Below are positions 15,892-23,220 of a stretch of 58,058 nucleotides of DNA, piece after piece. Source of the DNA: DASUBV01 sp035532295 (GTDB taxonomy: Bacteria; Actinomycetota; Actinomycetes; Streptosporangiales; Streptosporangiaceae); assembly GCA_035532295.1 (NCBI GenBank), contig DATKRH010000283.1, forward strand, positions 1 through 58,058. The letters are read 5' to 3'. The position numbers were made by a program, and so were the translations under genes. How positions within the stretch are numbered: position 1 is the first letter of the stretch; the number at the start of each line of letters is the position of its first letter. Below the pieces are notes generated by a model that was not told the origin of the DNA, made no database searches, and saw nothing but the letters and a program-made list of their open reading frames with translations.

Positions 15892-17280
15892 TCAGTACTG
15901 AACGGCCGGCACGGTGGCGTCCGGATGCTGCGACGCCTCCTCCGCCGGCAGTTCCTTGCGGGCATATCGCAGCATCAGCATCAGGTCCACCACGCCGAGC
16001 ACTCCGTACAGCGCCACGAAGACCGCCAGGCTGAAGGCGATCGCCGCGGTGGCGACCGACGGGGACACGGCATTGCGGGTCAGCAGGATTCCCTGCACGG
16101 CCCACGGCTGGCGGCCGCTCTCGGTGAGCAGCCAGCCGGCCGTGTTCATCAGGAACGGCAGCGCGGCGGCCCAGGTCGCGATCCGCAGGAACCGCGGCGA
16201 CCTGGCGAGTCTCCTGCGCCGCAGCAGCCACAGCCCCCACAGCCCGACCAGGAGCATCAGGCCCGCGGTGTAGGCCATCACCCGCATGGCCCAGTACTGG
16301 ATGAAGACGTTCGGCACGTAGTAGCCGGGCCCGTACTTCCTGCTGTACTGCGCCTGCAGCGGGCCCAGCCCGATCACCTTGCCGTCCCAGTGGTTGGTGG
16401 CCAGCAGCGACAGCAGGTGCGGGATGGCCAGAATCTGCGTCGGAGACCGGTCCTGGTTCCCGCCGCCGATCTGGAAGACCGAGAACGAGCACGGCTGGCA
16501 GGTGGTCCACTGCGCCTCGGACGCCGCGATCTTCATCGGCTGGTACCGGGCCTCGATCACCCCGAGCTCGCTGCCGATCAGCATCGCGAACAGGATCGCG
16601 GGCAGCAGCACGCCCAGTGCCAGCCGGGCCGACCGGGCGAACACCTCCGCCGCGCCGCCGCGCCGCAGCTGCCAAGCCGAGACGGCCAGCATGATGGCCG
16701 AGCCGGTCACCAGGGAGGCCAGCAGGACATGCGCGTAGCCCCAGACGAACACGGGGTTGGTCAGCACGGCCCAGATGTCGTTCAGCTGCGGCTGGTGCGT
16801 CCGCCGGCTGAGGGTGTAGCCCACCGGATGCTGCATCCAGGAGTTGGCCGCCAGGATGAACGCGGCCGAGAGCATGCTGCCGGCCGCGACCGCCCAGATC
16901 GTCAGCAGGTGGACCTTCCGCGACAGCTTGTCCCAGCCGAACAGCCACAGGCCCAGGAACGTGGACTCCAGGAAGAACGCCAGCAGTCCCTCCATGGCCA
17001 GCGGCGCGCCGAAGATATTTCCGACCAGCCGCGAGTAGGCCGACCAGTTCATCCCGAACTCGAACTCCTGGACCAGGCCGGTGACGACGCCGATGGCGAC
17101 GTTGATGACCAGCAGGGTCCCGAAGAACCTGGTCAGCCGGAGATACTCGGGGCGCCGGCTGCGGTACCAGGCCGTCTGCAGCAGCGCGGTCAGGAAGGCC
17201 AGCCCGATGGTGACCGGCACGAAGAAAAAGTGATTGACCGAGGTGAAGGCGAACTGCCACCGAGCGAGATCGACGTTCAC
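15892..17280 (-). CDS. cydA: Cytochrome bd oxidase subunit I
   Basis: A 462-residue subunit carrying hemes b558, b595 and d. Visible ligands and proton-path residues: H17 (NHFFFVPVTIGLAF), E97 and E105 (MEGLLAFFLEST), H184 (GYAHVLLAS), M335 (AMRVMAY) and the GRQPW motif near residue 389. The Q-loop is the short type, with K250 and E255 in QPMKIAASEAQW. Directly after it is TTCQPCSFSVFQIGG, a Cys-X2-Cys pair (C261, C264) at a place where I would expect non-cysteine residues. It could form a disulfide near the quinol site. Start ATG at 17280, 44 nt after the small membrane-protein gene; these three genes probably share the promoter at site D. Confidence 0.93.
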   Translation of the reverse strand: MNVDLARWQFAFTSVNHFFFVPVTIGLAFLTALLQTAWYRSRRPEYLRLTRFFGTLLVINVAIGVVTGLVQEFEFGMNWSAYSRLVGNIFGAPLAMEGLLAFFLESTFLGLWLFGWDKLSRKVHLLTIWAVAAGSMLSAAFILAANSWMQHPVGYTLSRRTHQPQLNDIWAVLTNPVFVWGYAHVLLASLVTGSAIMLAVSAWQLRRGGAAEVFARSARLALGVLLPAILFAMLIGSELGVIEARYQPMKIAASEAQWTTCQPCSFSVFQIGGGNQDRSPTQILAIPHLLSLLATNHWDGKVIGLGPLQAQYSRKYGPGYYVPNVFIQYWAMRVMAYTAGLMLLVGLWGLWLLRRRRLARSPRFLRIATWAAALPFLMNTAGWLLTESGRQPWAVQGILLTRNAVSPSVATAAIAFSLAVFVALYGVLGVVDLMLMLRYARKELPAEEASQHPDATVPAVQY

Positions 17281-17324
17281 CGGTTACCCGCCCGGCCGCC
17301 GTCTCGCCGCCGGACGACGGCAGG

Positions 17325-17615
17325 TCACGATGAGCGCGCGCCGGCGGCGAGCCCGTTCTGCCAGGCGGACGCCCCCGCCGTCGTCGCCGCCCGGGCCTGC
17401 GCCCACTTCTGCCTGGCCAGCTCGTTCGGCGGCACCTCCAGCTGGTCGATCCAGCGCCTGGTCGCCGCTATCGCCGCCGCGCCGCTGATCACTATCCCGG
17501 CAAACCCGAGAACGGCGCTCGCCCCGATCAGCGCCGCCCCGACCGCCAGCGGCCTGGTGCTGACCTCGAACGTGCCGAGCTGGAATGTCGCGGCTGATTC
17601 CTGACCCTGTGACAT
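17325..17615 (-). CDS. Small membrane protein upstream of cydAB
   Basis: A 96-residue protein of no family I recognise. It starts at ATG 17615 with GGGAAGG five nt upstream; in-frame codons further upstream run across the island palindrome and are not credible. Residues 24-50 (LAVGAALIGASAVLGFAGIVISGAAAI) form one long or two short membrane helices, followed by ATRRWIDQLEVPPNELARQKW and an Ala-rich, probably helical, soluble tail. Being first in the transcript with cydA and cydB makes it a candidate accessory or assembly protein for the oxidase. Larger than known CydX-like subunits (about 30-50 residues), so homology to those is not claimed. Confidence 0.6.
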   Translation of the reverse strand: MSQGQESAATFQLGTFEVSTRPLAVGAALIGASAVLGFAGIVISGAAAIAATRRWIDQLEVPPNELARQKWAQARAATTAGASAWQNGLAAGARSS

Positions 17616-17709
17616 GGCACCTTCCCCGTAACGTGCTGCGTGCGGCCCGGCGCCCATCGCCGGGCCGGCTTGCCCGGTGTCACTTTTGCCCCCCCGAGCC
17701 GGCCCCGGC

Positions 17710-17728
17710 ATCATCCGCACCGGGTGAT
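17710..17728. promoter_or_regulatory. Island-palindrome site D, between cydAB operon and gluconokinase
   Basis: ATCATCC-GCACC-GGGTGAT, almost perfectly symmetric. Its centre is 104 bp from the small membrane-protein start and 112 bp from the gluconokinase start, so one site can serve both divergent transcripts. Confidence 0.6.
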
Positions 17729-17830
17729 TACTGCCCTCCGGTGACCGCCCTGGCCGCGCCGGGCCGGCCGGACGCCGGCCCCTGACGGCCGGCCGGGCCG
17801 GGGGCGCTCCGGGCGATAGGCTCCCGCGCC

Positions 17831-18337
17831 ATGATCGTAGTGATGGCCGGGGTGGCCGGCAGCGGCAAGACGACGGTGGGCCGGCTGCTGGCGCGCAGGC
17901 TTGGCTGGGCCTTCGCCGACGGCGACGAGTTTCATCCGCCCGCCAACGTGGCCAAGATGCGCGCGCGCGTCCCGCTGACCGACGAGGACCGCTGGCCCTG
18001 GCTGCGGGCGATCACGGACTGGATGGCGCAGCGGGCCGCCGCCGGCGAGTCGGCCGTGGTGGCCTGCTCCGCGCTCAAGCGCAGCTACCGCGAGCTGCTG
18101 CGATCCGCCCGCGCGGACGTCCGCGTGGTGTTCCTGGTCATTCCGCAGGACGCGGACGAGGCCCGGCTGGGCACCCGGCAGGGGCACTTCTTCCCCCGCC
18201 AGCTACTGGAAAGCCAGTTCGCGGACCTGGAGCAGCCGCGGCCGCCAGAACCGGTGCTGATGGTCCCCGCCACGGGCACGGCCGAGCAGACCGCCACCGA
18301 GATCATCCGGCTCCTGGGCCTGGACCCGGCCGCCTGA
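17831..18337 (+). CDS. gntK: Gluconokinase
   Basis: Phosphorylates gluconate to 6-phosphogluconate with ATP, feeding the pentose phosphate pathway below G6PD. The 168-residue protein matches the GntK family in length and motifs: P-loop GVAGSGKTT (7-15), FADGDEFHPPANVAKM with the substrate-contacting DxDxxH element, LTDEDRWPWL, CSALKRSYRELL and the lid arginines in LGTRQGHFFP. Start is ATG 17831. No gluconate permease or GntR regulator is adjacent; instead it diverges from cydAB across site D. Together with the nearby zwf it would supply NADPH when the bd oxidase is in use; that link is inferred. Confidence 0.88.
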   Translation: MIVVMAGVAGSGKTTVGRLLARRLGWAFADGDEFHPPANVAKMRARVPLTDEDRWPWLRAITDWMAQRAAAGESAVVACSALKRSYRELLRSARADVRVVFLVIPQDADEARLGTRQGHFFPRQLLESQFADLEQPRPPEPVLMVPATGTAEQTATEIIRLLGLDPAA

Positions 18338-18360
18338 GCCGGGCGGTGGCGGGGCAGCGG

Positions 18361-18396
18361 CGAGCCCCGCCCCTGCAGCGGCCGGGGCGGGGCTCG
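18361..18396. terminator. Bidirectional hairpin between convergent gntK and DUF7144 genes
   Basis: A perfect 13-bp stem (CGAGCCCCGCCCC / GGGGCGGGGCTCG) with a 10-nt loop lies 24 nt after the gntK stop and 48 nt after the end of the opposing gene. There is no T-tract, as is common in GC-rich actinobacteria. Confidence 0.6.
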
Positions 18397-18444
18397 AGCC
18401 CAGCGAGCACGAGCCGGGCTGGTGGCGGCCCGGCCCGGTGCGGG

Positions 18445-18960
18445 CTAGGCCGCTATGCGCCGGCTGATGCTGGCGGCCAGCGCCCAGATAATGAAGACAT
18501 CGACGGCGATGACGACTATCGACCAGAGTGGGTAATACGGCATGAACATGAAGTTTGCTATCGCGCTGAATACCGCGAGCACGATACCGATCACCTTCGC
18601 CCAGGTCTGCCCGAGGAGCACGGACACACCGGCGGCGAATAGCACGATGCCGATGATCAGGTGCGTCCAGCCCCAGCCGTGGATGCTGAACTGGAACGTG
18701 TAATTCGGCACGGTGACGTAGAAACTCTGCTTGATGACCGCCGTCAGCCCCATGAAGAATCCCCATAGACCCGAGAGGATCATGAGCGTCGCGGCGAGGG
18801 CGGTGCCACCGTGCATGACGCCTTCGTCATAGCCGCTCACGGGCTGGGGGGGCGGTTCCGGGTAGGCGCCTGCCTGGCGGTGCGCGCCGGCTGTGCCCGC
18901 TGCCCCTGCCGGCCCGGATGCAGCCTCGTAACCTGTGGTCTTGTCCTGTGCACTGCTCAT
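18445..18960 (-). CDS. DUF7144-type membrane protein
   Basis: A 171-residue protein with a disordered Pro/Gly/Ala-rich N-terminus (~50 residues) and four membrane helices. It has the wording of the actinobacterial DUF7144 family: LAATLMILSGLWGFFMGLTAV, FSIHGWGWTHLIIGIVLFAAG, TWAKVIGIVLAVFSAIANFMFMPYYPLWSIVVIAVD. The function of the family is not known. ATG 18960 is the only strong start. It diverges from the LuxR regulator, with site E 142 bp upstream. Converges with gntK over a GC-rich hairpin. Confidence 0.78.
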   Translation of the reverse strand: MSSAQDKTTGYEAASGPAGAAGTAGAHRQAGAYPEPPPQPVSGYDEGVMHGGTALAATLMILSGLWGFFMGLTAVIKQSFYVTVPNYTFQFSIHGWGWTHLIIGIVLFAAGVSVLLGQTWAKVIGIVLAVFSAIANFMFMPYYPLWSIVVIAVDVFIIWALAASISRRIAA

Positions 18961-19092
18961 CGACGTGCTCCCCTCTGACCTGGCAGGTTCGGGACCTACG
19001 CCGCGCCTTACCGCTGCCGCGCGACCGCCCGGATGCTGGACAGTTGTCGGGTTTCCTGCTTCGCACGCTACGGAGCCGGCCGGCGGTGCGGC

Positions 19093-19111
19093 ATCACCCA
19101 GCCAGGGTGAT
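19093..19111. promoter_or_regulatory. Island-palindrome site E, between DUF7144 and LuxR genes
   Basis: ATCACCC-AGCCA-GGGTGAT, a perfect inverted repeat and the best match to the consensus. Its centre is 142 bp from the DUF7144 start and 212 bp from the LuxR start. Confidence 0.65.
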
Positions 19112-19247
19112 AGCAGATTTCGTCGCGAATCCGGGCGGCGCGCCGGTATTTAGTAACCGGCTCTTCAGCTTCTGCCGCGGATCCCGCTGCCCGCTGATTC
19201 GCGCCGGCGTCTGCGGGTAAGCCACTTGCGGGGCTTTGAGCTGCAAT

Positions 19248-19265
19248 TTCACCGCAGCGGGTGAA
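19248..19265. promoter_or_regulatory. Inverted repeat in the LuxR gene leader
   Basis: TTCACC-N6-GGTGAA, a perfect 6-bp-arm repeat 48 bp before the LuxR ATG. It resembles the island element but with altered spacing, so it may be a second, weaker autoregulatory site or coincidence. Confidence 0.3.
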
Positions 19266-19313
19266 GGAGTCCGGTCCGCGATTAGCGCGGCCGGCTCTCT
19301 CTCGGGGGAATTC

Positions 19314-22145
19314 ATGACAAGTACAGCAAGCAGGCCGGTGGCGCCGCCTCGGGTGCGGCCGCAGCGACTGGCTCAGCAACGGCTGACGCAGCAGCGGGCG
19401 CGCCAGCAACGTCTGCGGCAGGTGGCGGTGCTCGGGCTTCCGCCGCTGCTCGACGACAAGCTCCGCGTGCCGCGGCCGACCCTCGCGGTCCTGCGCCGCC
19501 GCCGCGTCATCGAGCTGGTCGACGCCGCCGTGAGCCACCGGGTCACCCTGATAACCGGCCCGGCCGGCGCCGGGAAGACGGTGGCCTGCGCCTCGTGGGC
19601 CGCTACCCGCCCGGCGGCCCGGCAGCCCGCCTGGCTGACCGTCGATGCCGAGGACCGCGAGCCGGCCAGGTTCTGGCAGTACGTCCTGGCCGCGCTGGTC
19701 CGGGCCCGCGCCGTCGGGGCAGATGACGCGGGCCAGCTCGCCGCCGCGCCGCCCGAGGCCTATCCGATGCGCATCGTCGCGGCCACGCGCGGCCTGCCCG
19801 AGCCGGTCGTGCTGGTCATCGACGACGTTCACGAGCTCGCGGGCAGCAGCGCCCTGGCCGGACTCGACTTGCTCATCCGGCACGCGCCGCCTGGCCTGCG
19901 GCTGATCCTGTCCGGCCGCTGCCCGCCCGGGCTCGCCCTGGCCAGGCTCCGGGTCGCCGGCGAGCTCGCCGACATCGGCGCGGCCGACCTGGCCTGCACG
20001 GCCGCCGAGGCCGACGGCTACCTCGCGTTGCTGGGCATCGGCATGACGCCCGCGCAGCGCGATGAGCTGCTGCACCGGACCGAGGGCTGGATGGCGGGGC
20101 TCCGGCTGGCCGCGATGGCGCCGCGGCCCGGTGCCACGGCACCGGGCGCGGCCGCCGGCGGTGCCGGGGGTGTTGGCGGTGCGGTCGGGGGGGCCGAGGC
20201 GGTCGTCATCGACTACGTCTGCGACGAGGTACTGGACCGGCAGTCGCCTGACACCCGCCAGTTCATGCTGCGCACCAGCGTGGCCGCGAGCATGTGCGGC
20301 GACCTGGCCGACGCGCTGACCGGCGAGCCCGGGACGGGCGCCCGGACGCTGGAGCGGCTCGCCCGGGAAAACAGCATGGTGGAGCCCGTCGGCACCGGTC
20401 GCGCCGAGTACCGCTACCACCCCATGCTCCGTGAGGTGCTGGCCGTCGAGCTCAGCCGCGAGCTGCCGCAGGAGGTGCCCGCACTGCTCGGGCGGGCGGC
20501 GCGCTGGCACGCGGCGCGGGGCCACGCCATCGACGCGGTGCGTGCCGCCGCACAGGCGGGCGACTGGGACTTCGGCGCGCACGTGCTGGCCGAGGCCGGT
20601 CCAGGTGTCCTGGCCGAGGCTGGTCCGGCCGAGCTGGAAGCCGTGCTGGCCGCATTCCCGGCCGACCGGCGGGCTGACGACGCGCCGGTCGCGGCGGCCA
20701 TGGCCGCCGCCCGGCTATGGCAGGGCGACGCGCCCGGAGCAGCGCCACACCTGGCCCGCGCGCAGCGTTCACTGGCGCGACTCGATCCCGGCGCGCGCCG
20801 GGCCGCGGCGCCATGGCTGGAGGCCCTGCAAGTCATGTACGGCGCCGGCCAGGCTGACGCCGGCCGGGGCCAGTCCGACGCTGGGGCCGGCGAGCCCGGC
20901 GGACTAGCGCGGTGGTGGTCACAGGCCGAGACCGCGGAGGCCACGGCCCGGGCCGTGCCCGAGTACCGCGCGGCCGGGGTGCTGTGGTTCGCGCTCGGGT
21001 GTGCCCGGCTGCGCCGCTGGGAGATCGGGCCGGCCAGGCACGCGCTGGCCCGCGCCAGCTCACAACTGGCCGCAGGCAGCCTGCCCGGGATGCGTGCGCG
21101 GGCCATGGCGTGGCAGGCGCTGGCGGCGGCCCGTTACGGGGACCTGGCCGCGGCCGACCGGCTGATGGCCGAGGCCGCGAGCGGTCCGGCCGGGCGGCAC
21201 CCGGAGGTCGCCTGTCCGCTCGCGCTAGCCGGCGCGCAGGTGAGCGTGGCCCGCGATGAGCTAGACGCGGCGCGCAGGCTGCTCGACGAGGCCGACCGGC
21301 ACTCGGGCAGCCAGCTGGCCGGCGAGCCCAGCGTCGCGGTGGTCAGCGGGCTGATCCGCGCGCACTGCGCCGCCGCGGAGTCTGACACGGCGGCCGCGCG
21401 CTCGATCCTGCTGCGGCTGCGCGAAGCGCACGCAGCCGACGATCAGCCGCTCAACGAGGTGCTCACGGCGCTGGAGGCCGGCATCGCGCTGGCTGCGGGG
21501 GAGTGCGACCAGGCCAGTCTGCTCCTCGGCGGTGACCCCGCGACCCGCCGCCCGGCCCAGCCCGAGGGACAGCCCGAGGGACAGCTGTGTCGCGCCCGCC
21601 TCCTGCTGGCGGCCGGCGACGATGCCGGCGCGCTGCAGGTGGCCGAGGTGTGCCGGAACGGCTCGGCGCAGGATGTGACGCTGCGCGACCGGGTGGCGGC
21701 CCTGCTGATCACCGCCGTGGCGCAGCGACGCCTGGGTCAGGTCGCTGAGGCGGCCGAGGCCATCGAGCAGGCGCTGGTACTGGCCGAGCCTGGTGGCGCC
21801 TGCCGCGTCTTTCTCGACGGCGGCCCGGCCGCCCGGTCCGCCATGACCGTCCTGGTGCCGCCGACCAGTCGCTGCGCCGGCTTCGCCGGCCGGATACTCG
21901 AGCGCTTCGACGGCCAGCTGCCCAGGCCGGCTGGGGCGGCTGGCCTGGCAGAGCTGCCGCTGACCGTCAGTGAGCTCGCGGTGCTGCGGTTCCTGCCTTC
22001 GCATATGACCAATCAGGAGATCGCCGAGGCGCTGTTCCTGTCGATCAATACGGTGAAGACCCACCTGCGGTCGGCCTACCGGAAGCTGGGCGTCGCCAAC
22101 CGCCGTCAGGCGATCGCCCGCGGCCGGCGCCTGGAGCTGCTGTAA
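19314..22145 (+). CDS. MalT-like LuxR-family transcriptional regulator
   Basis: A 943-residue STAND-type regulator: an N-terminal NTPase with P-loop ITGPAGAGKTVACASWA (~80-95) and a Walker B region VLVIDDVHELAGSSALAG, a long middle region of TPR-like helical repeats rich in Ala, and a C-terminal LuxR helix-turn-helix (LTVSELAVLRFLPSHMTNQEIAEALFLSINTVKTHLRSAYRKLG). Such proteins oligomerise on ATP and an inducer, then activate transcription. ATG 19314 (GGGGGAA upstream) is preferred to a TTG 78 nt earlier. Sites E and 19248 lie upstream, suggesting membership of, and perhaps control over, the island regulon. Its ligand is unknown. Confidence 0.85.
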   Translation: MTSTASRPVAPPRVRPQRLAQQRLTQQRARQQRLRQVAVLGLPPLLDDKLRVPRPTLAVLRRRRVIELVDAAVSHRVTLITGPAGAGKTVACASWAATRPAARQPAWLTVDAEDREPARFWQYVLAALVRARAVGADDAGQLAAAPPEAYPMRIVAATRGLPEPVVLVIDDVHELAGSSALAGLDLLIRHAPPGLRLILSGRCPPGLALARLRVAGELADIGAADLACTAAEADGYLALLGIGMTPAQRDELLHRTEGWMAGLRLAAMAPRPGATAPGAAAGGAGGVGGAVGGAEAVVIDYVCDEVLDRQSPDTRQFMLRTSVAASMCGDLADALTGEPGTGARTLERLARENSMVEPVGTGRAEYRYHPMLREVLAVELSRELPQEVPALLGRAARWHAARGHAIDAVRAAAQAGDWDFGAHVLAEAGPGVLAEAGPAELEAVLAAFPADRRADDAPVAAAMAAARLWQGDAPGAAPHLARAQRSLARLDPGARRAAAPWLEALQVMYGAGQADAGRGQSDAGAGEPGGLARWWSQAETAEATARAVPEYRAAGVLWFALGCARLRRWEIGPARHALARASSQLAAGSLPGMRARAMAWQALAAARYGDLAAADRLMAEAASGPAGRHPEVACPLALAGAQVSVARDELDAARRLLDEADRHSGSQLAGEPSVAVVSGLIRAHCAAAESDTAAARSILLRLREAHAADDQPLNEVLTALEAGIALAAGECDQASLLLGGDPATRRPAQPEGQPEGQLCRARLLLAAGDDAGALQVAEVCRNGSAQDVTLRDRVAALLITAVAQRRLGQVAEAAEAIEQALVLAEPGGACRVFLDGGPAARSAMTVLVPPTSRCAGFAGRILERFDGQLPRPAGAAGLAELPLTVSELAVLRFLPSHMTNQEIAEALFLSINTVKTHLRSAYRKLGVANRRQAIARGRRLELL

Positions 22146-22158
22146 GGGCCTCCATGGT

Positions 22159-22195
22159 CCGGCCCCGGCCTGCCGCTGAGCGGGGCCGGGGCCGG
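22159..22195. terminator. Hairpin between convergent LuxR and HdeD genes
   Basis: Perfect 12-bp stem CCGGCCCCGGCC / GGCCGGGGCCGG with a 13-nt loop, 14 nt after the LuxR stop and 27 nt beyond the HdeD stop. No T-tract. Confidence 0.55.
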
Positions 22196-22200
22196 GGCGG

Positions 22201-22235
22201 GGCTAGGTGGCAGACACGGGGCTAGGTGGCAGACA
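22201..22235. repeat. 19-bp tandem duplication at the hdeD stop
   Basis: GGCTAGGTGGCAGACA occurs at 22201 and again at 22220, a 19-bp step. It duplicates the last codons and the TAG of the HdeD-like gene. Confidence 0.65.
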
Positions 22236-23025
22236 TCTGGGGTGGCCGGGCGGCCTGGCGGGCGCCGCGACGGAGCCAGAACGCCATGCCTGCCAGGACG
22301 GCGCCGTAGAAGATCAGCCAGGCGCCGAGGATGGTCAGCAGGAGGACCAGCGACGGGGCCGGCCAGAACAGGATGAGCAGGCCGGCCGCCAGGCTGACCA
22401 CGCCGGCGAGGGCCTTAAGCCAGCGGCCGGGTACGTCGTCCGCGGTCACGGCGACGACGAGATCACCGATGCCGTGGATGACCCACAAGATCCCGACCAC
22501 CACCGCCAGCGCGAGGACGGTCAGCGCGTGATGCTTGAGGCAGTACAGGCCCGCGATCACGGCTAGCAAGCCGATCACGATGTCGGCCGCCCGCATGCCG
22601 CCGCTCTCGCCGCGTGCCGTGACGCCCTCGAAGAGCCGGAACAGCCCGGCGACGATCAGGGCCACCCCGATCAGCACGGCGACGACCGTCAGGGTGGCAT
22701 TCGGCCACACCAGCAGCATGATGCCGACGGCGATCATGCCGACGGCGGCCAGGAGCGCGGCCGACCAGGCCATCTGGGCGATGGCGGCGGTCATGCCGCC
22801 GACCCCGCCTGCGCCGCCTTCCCCGCCGGCCGCGCCTGAGCTGACTTCTGTCGCGCCGCCGGCGGCGGTGCCCGCGCCGGGCATGTCCGTCTGGGCGCCG
22901 GCCGACTGCCTCGTGGCCTGCGGCGGGACGGCTGGCTGGACGGCTGGCTGGCCGGCCGGCGAGCGTTCCTGCGCGAGGCCGCCCGCGCTGCCTGGCTCCG
23001 GCCGGTTGATCTGCGGTTCGGTCAT
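22222..23025 (-). CDS. HdeD/DUF308-type membrane protein
   Basis: A 267-residue protein with a ~75-residue disordered N-terminus (Pro, Ala, Gln, Gly) and six membrane helices in three pairs, the HdeD/DUF308 pattern: MAWSAALLAAVGMIAVGIMLLVWP, LTVVAVLIGVALIVAGLFRLFEG, DIVIGLLAVIAGLYCLKHHAL, LVVAVTADDVPGRWLKALAGVVSLAAGLLILFWP. E. coli HdeD is linked to acid resistance; the mechanism is unclear. The ATG at 23025 follows AGGAGG. Site F lies 79 bp upstream. Converges with the LuxR gene. Confidence 0.8.
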   Translation of the reverse strand: MTEPQINRPEPGSAGGLAQERSPAGQPAVQPAVPPQATRQSAGAQTDMPGAGTAAGGATEVSSGAAGGEGGAGGVGGMTAAIAQMAWSAALLAAVGMIAVGIMLLVWPNATLTVVAVLIGVALIVAGLFRLFEGVTARGESGGMRAADIVIGLLAVIAGLYCLKHHALTVLALAVVVGILWVIHGIGDLVVAVTADDVPGRWLKALAGVVSLAAGLLILFWPAPSLVLLLTILGAWLIFYGAVLAGMAFWLRRGARQAARPPQMSAT

Positions 23026-23094
23026 ATCGGCCTCCTGATCTCGACTGCGTGTGCTGGCCCATATTCATCGTCTGGCCGGCCGGCGGAGATGATC

Positions 23095-23113
23095 ATCACC
23101 CGCGCCGGGTGAA
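23095..23113. promoter_or_regulatory. Island-palindrome site F, between HdeD and tig
   Basis: ATCACCC-GCGCC-GGGTGAA, centred 79 bp upstream of the HdeD start and 117 bp upstream of tig. The HdeD gene is the likelier target because tig is housekeeping. Confidence 0.6.
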
Positions 23114-23220
23114 CACCGCCGTCCTGCCCTAGACTTGGCGCCCGTAGCCATGCGCGACAAGCCATGCCCGGGCCGCGCCAGGACGCTGGCCTGGGAGAAC
23201 TTCTCAGGAGCCACCTCGCA

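Noticed and set aside
15925..17604. 559-codon plus-strand open frame
   Set aside because: Antisense to cydA, whose heme ligands and quinol motifs are unmistakable.
4690..23113. DosR/DevR boxes (GGGACT/AGTCCC) upstream of the hypoxia-type genes
   Set aside because: None seen in the intergenic regions of the island, so regulation by a classical DosR box is not supported.
23113..23220. tRNA gene expected near tig in some actinobacteria
   Set aside because: No cloverleaf or GTTCRA T-loop pattern could be assembled in this gap.
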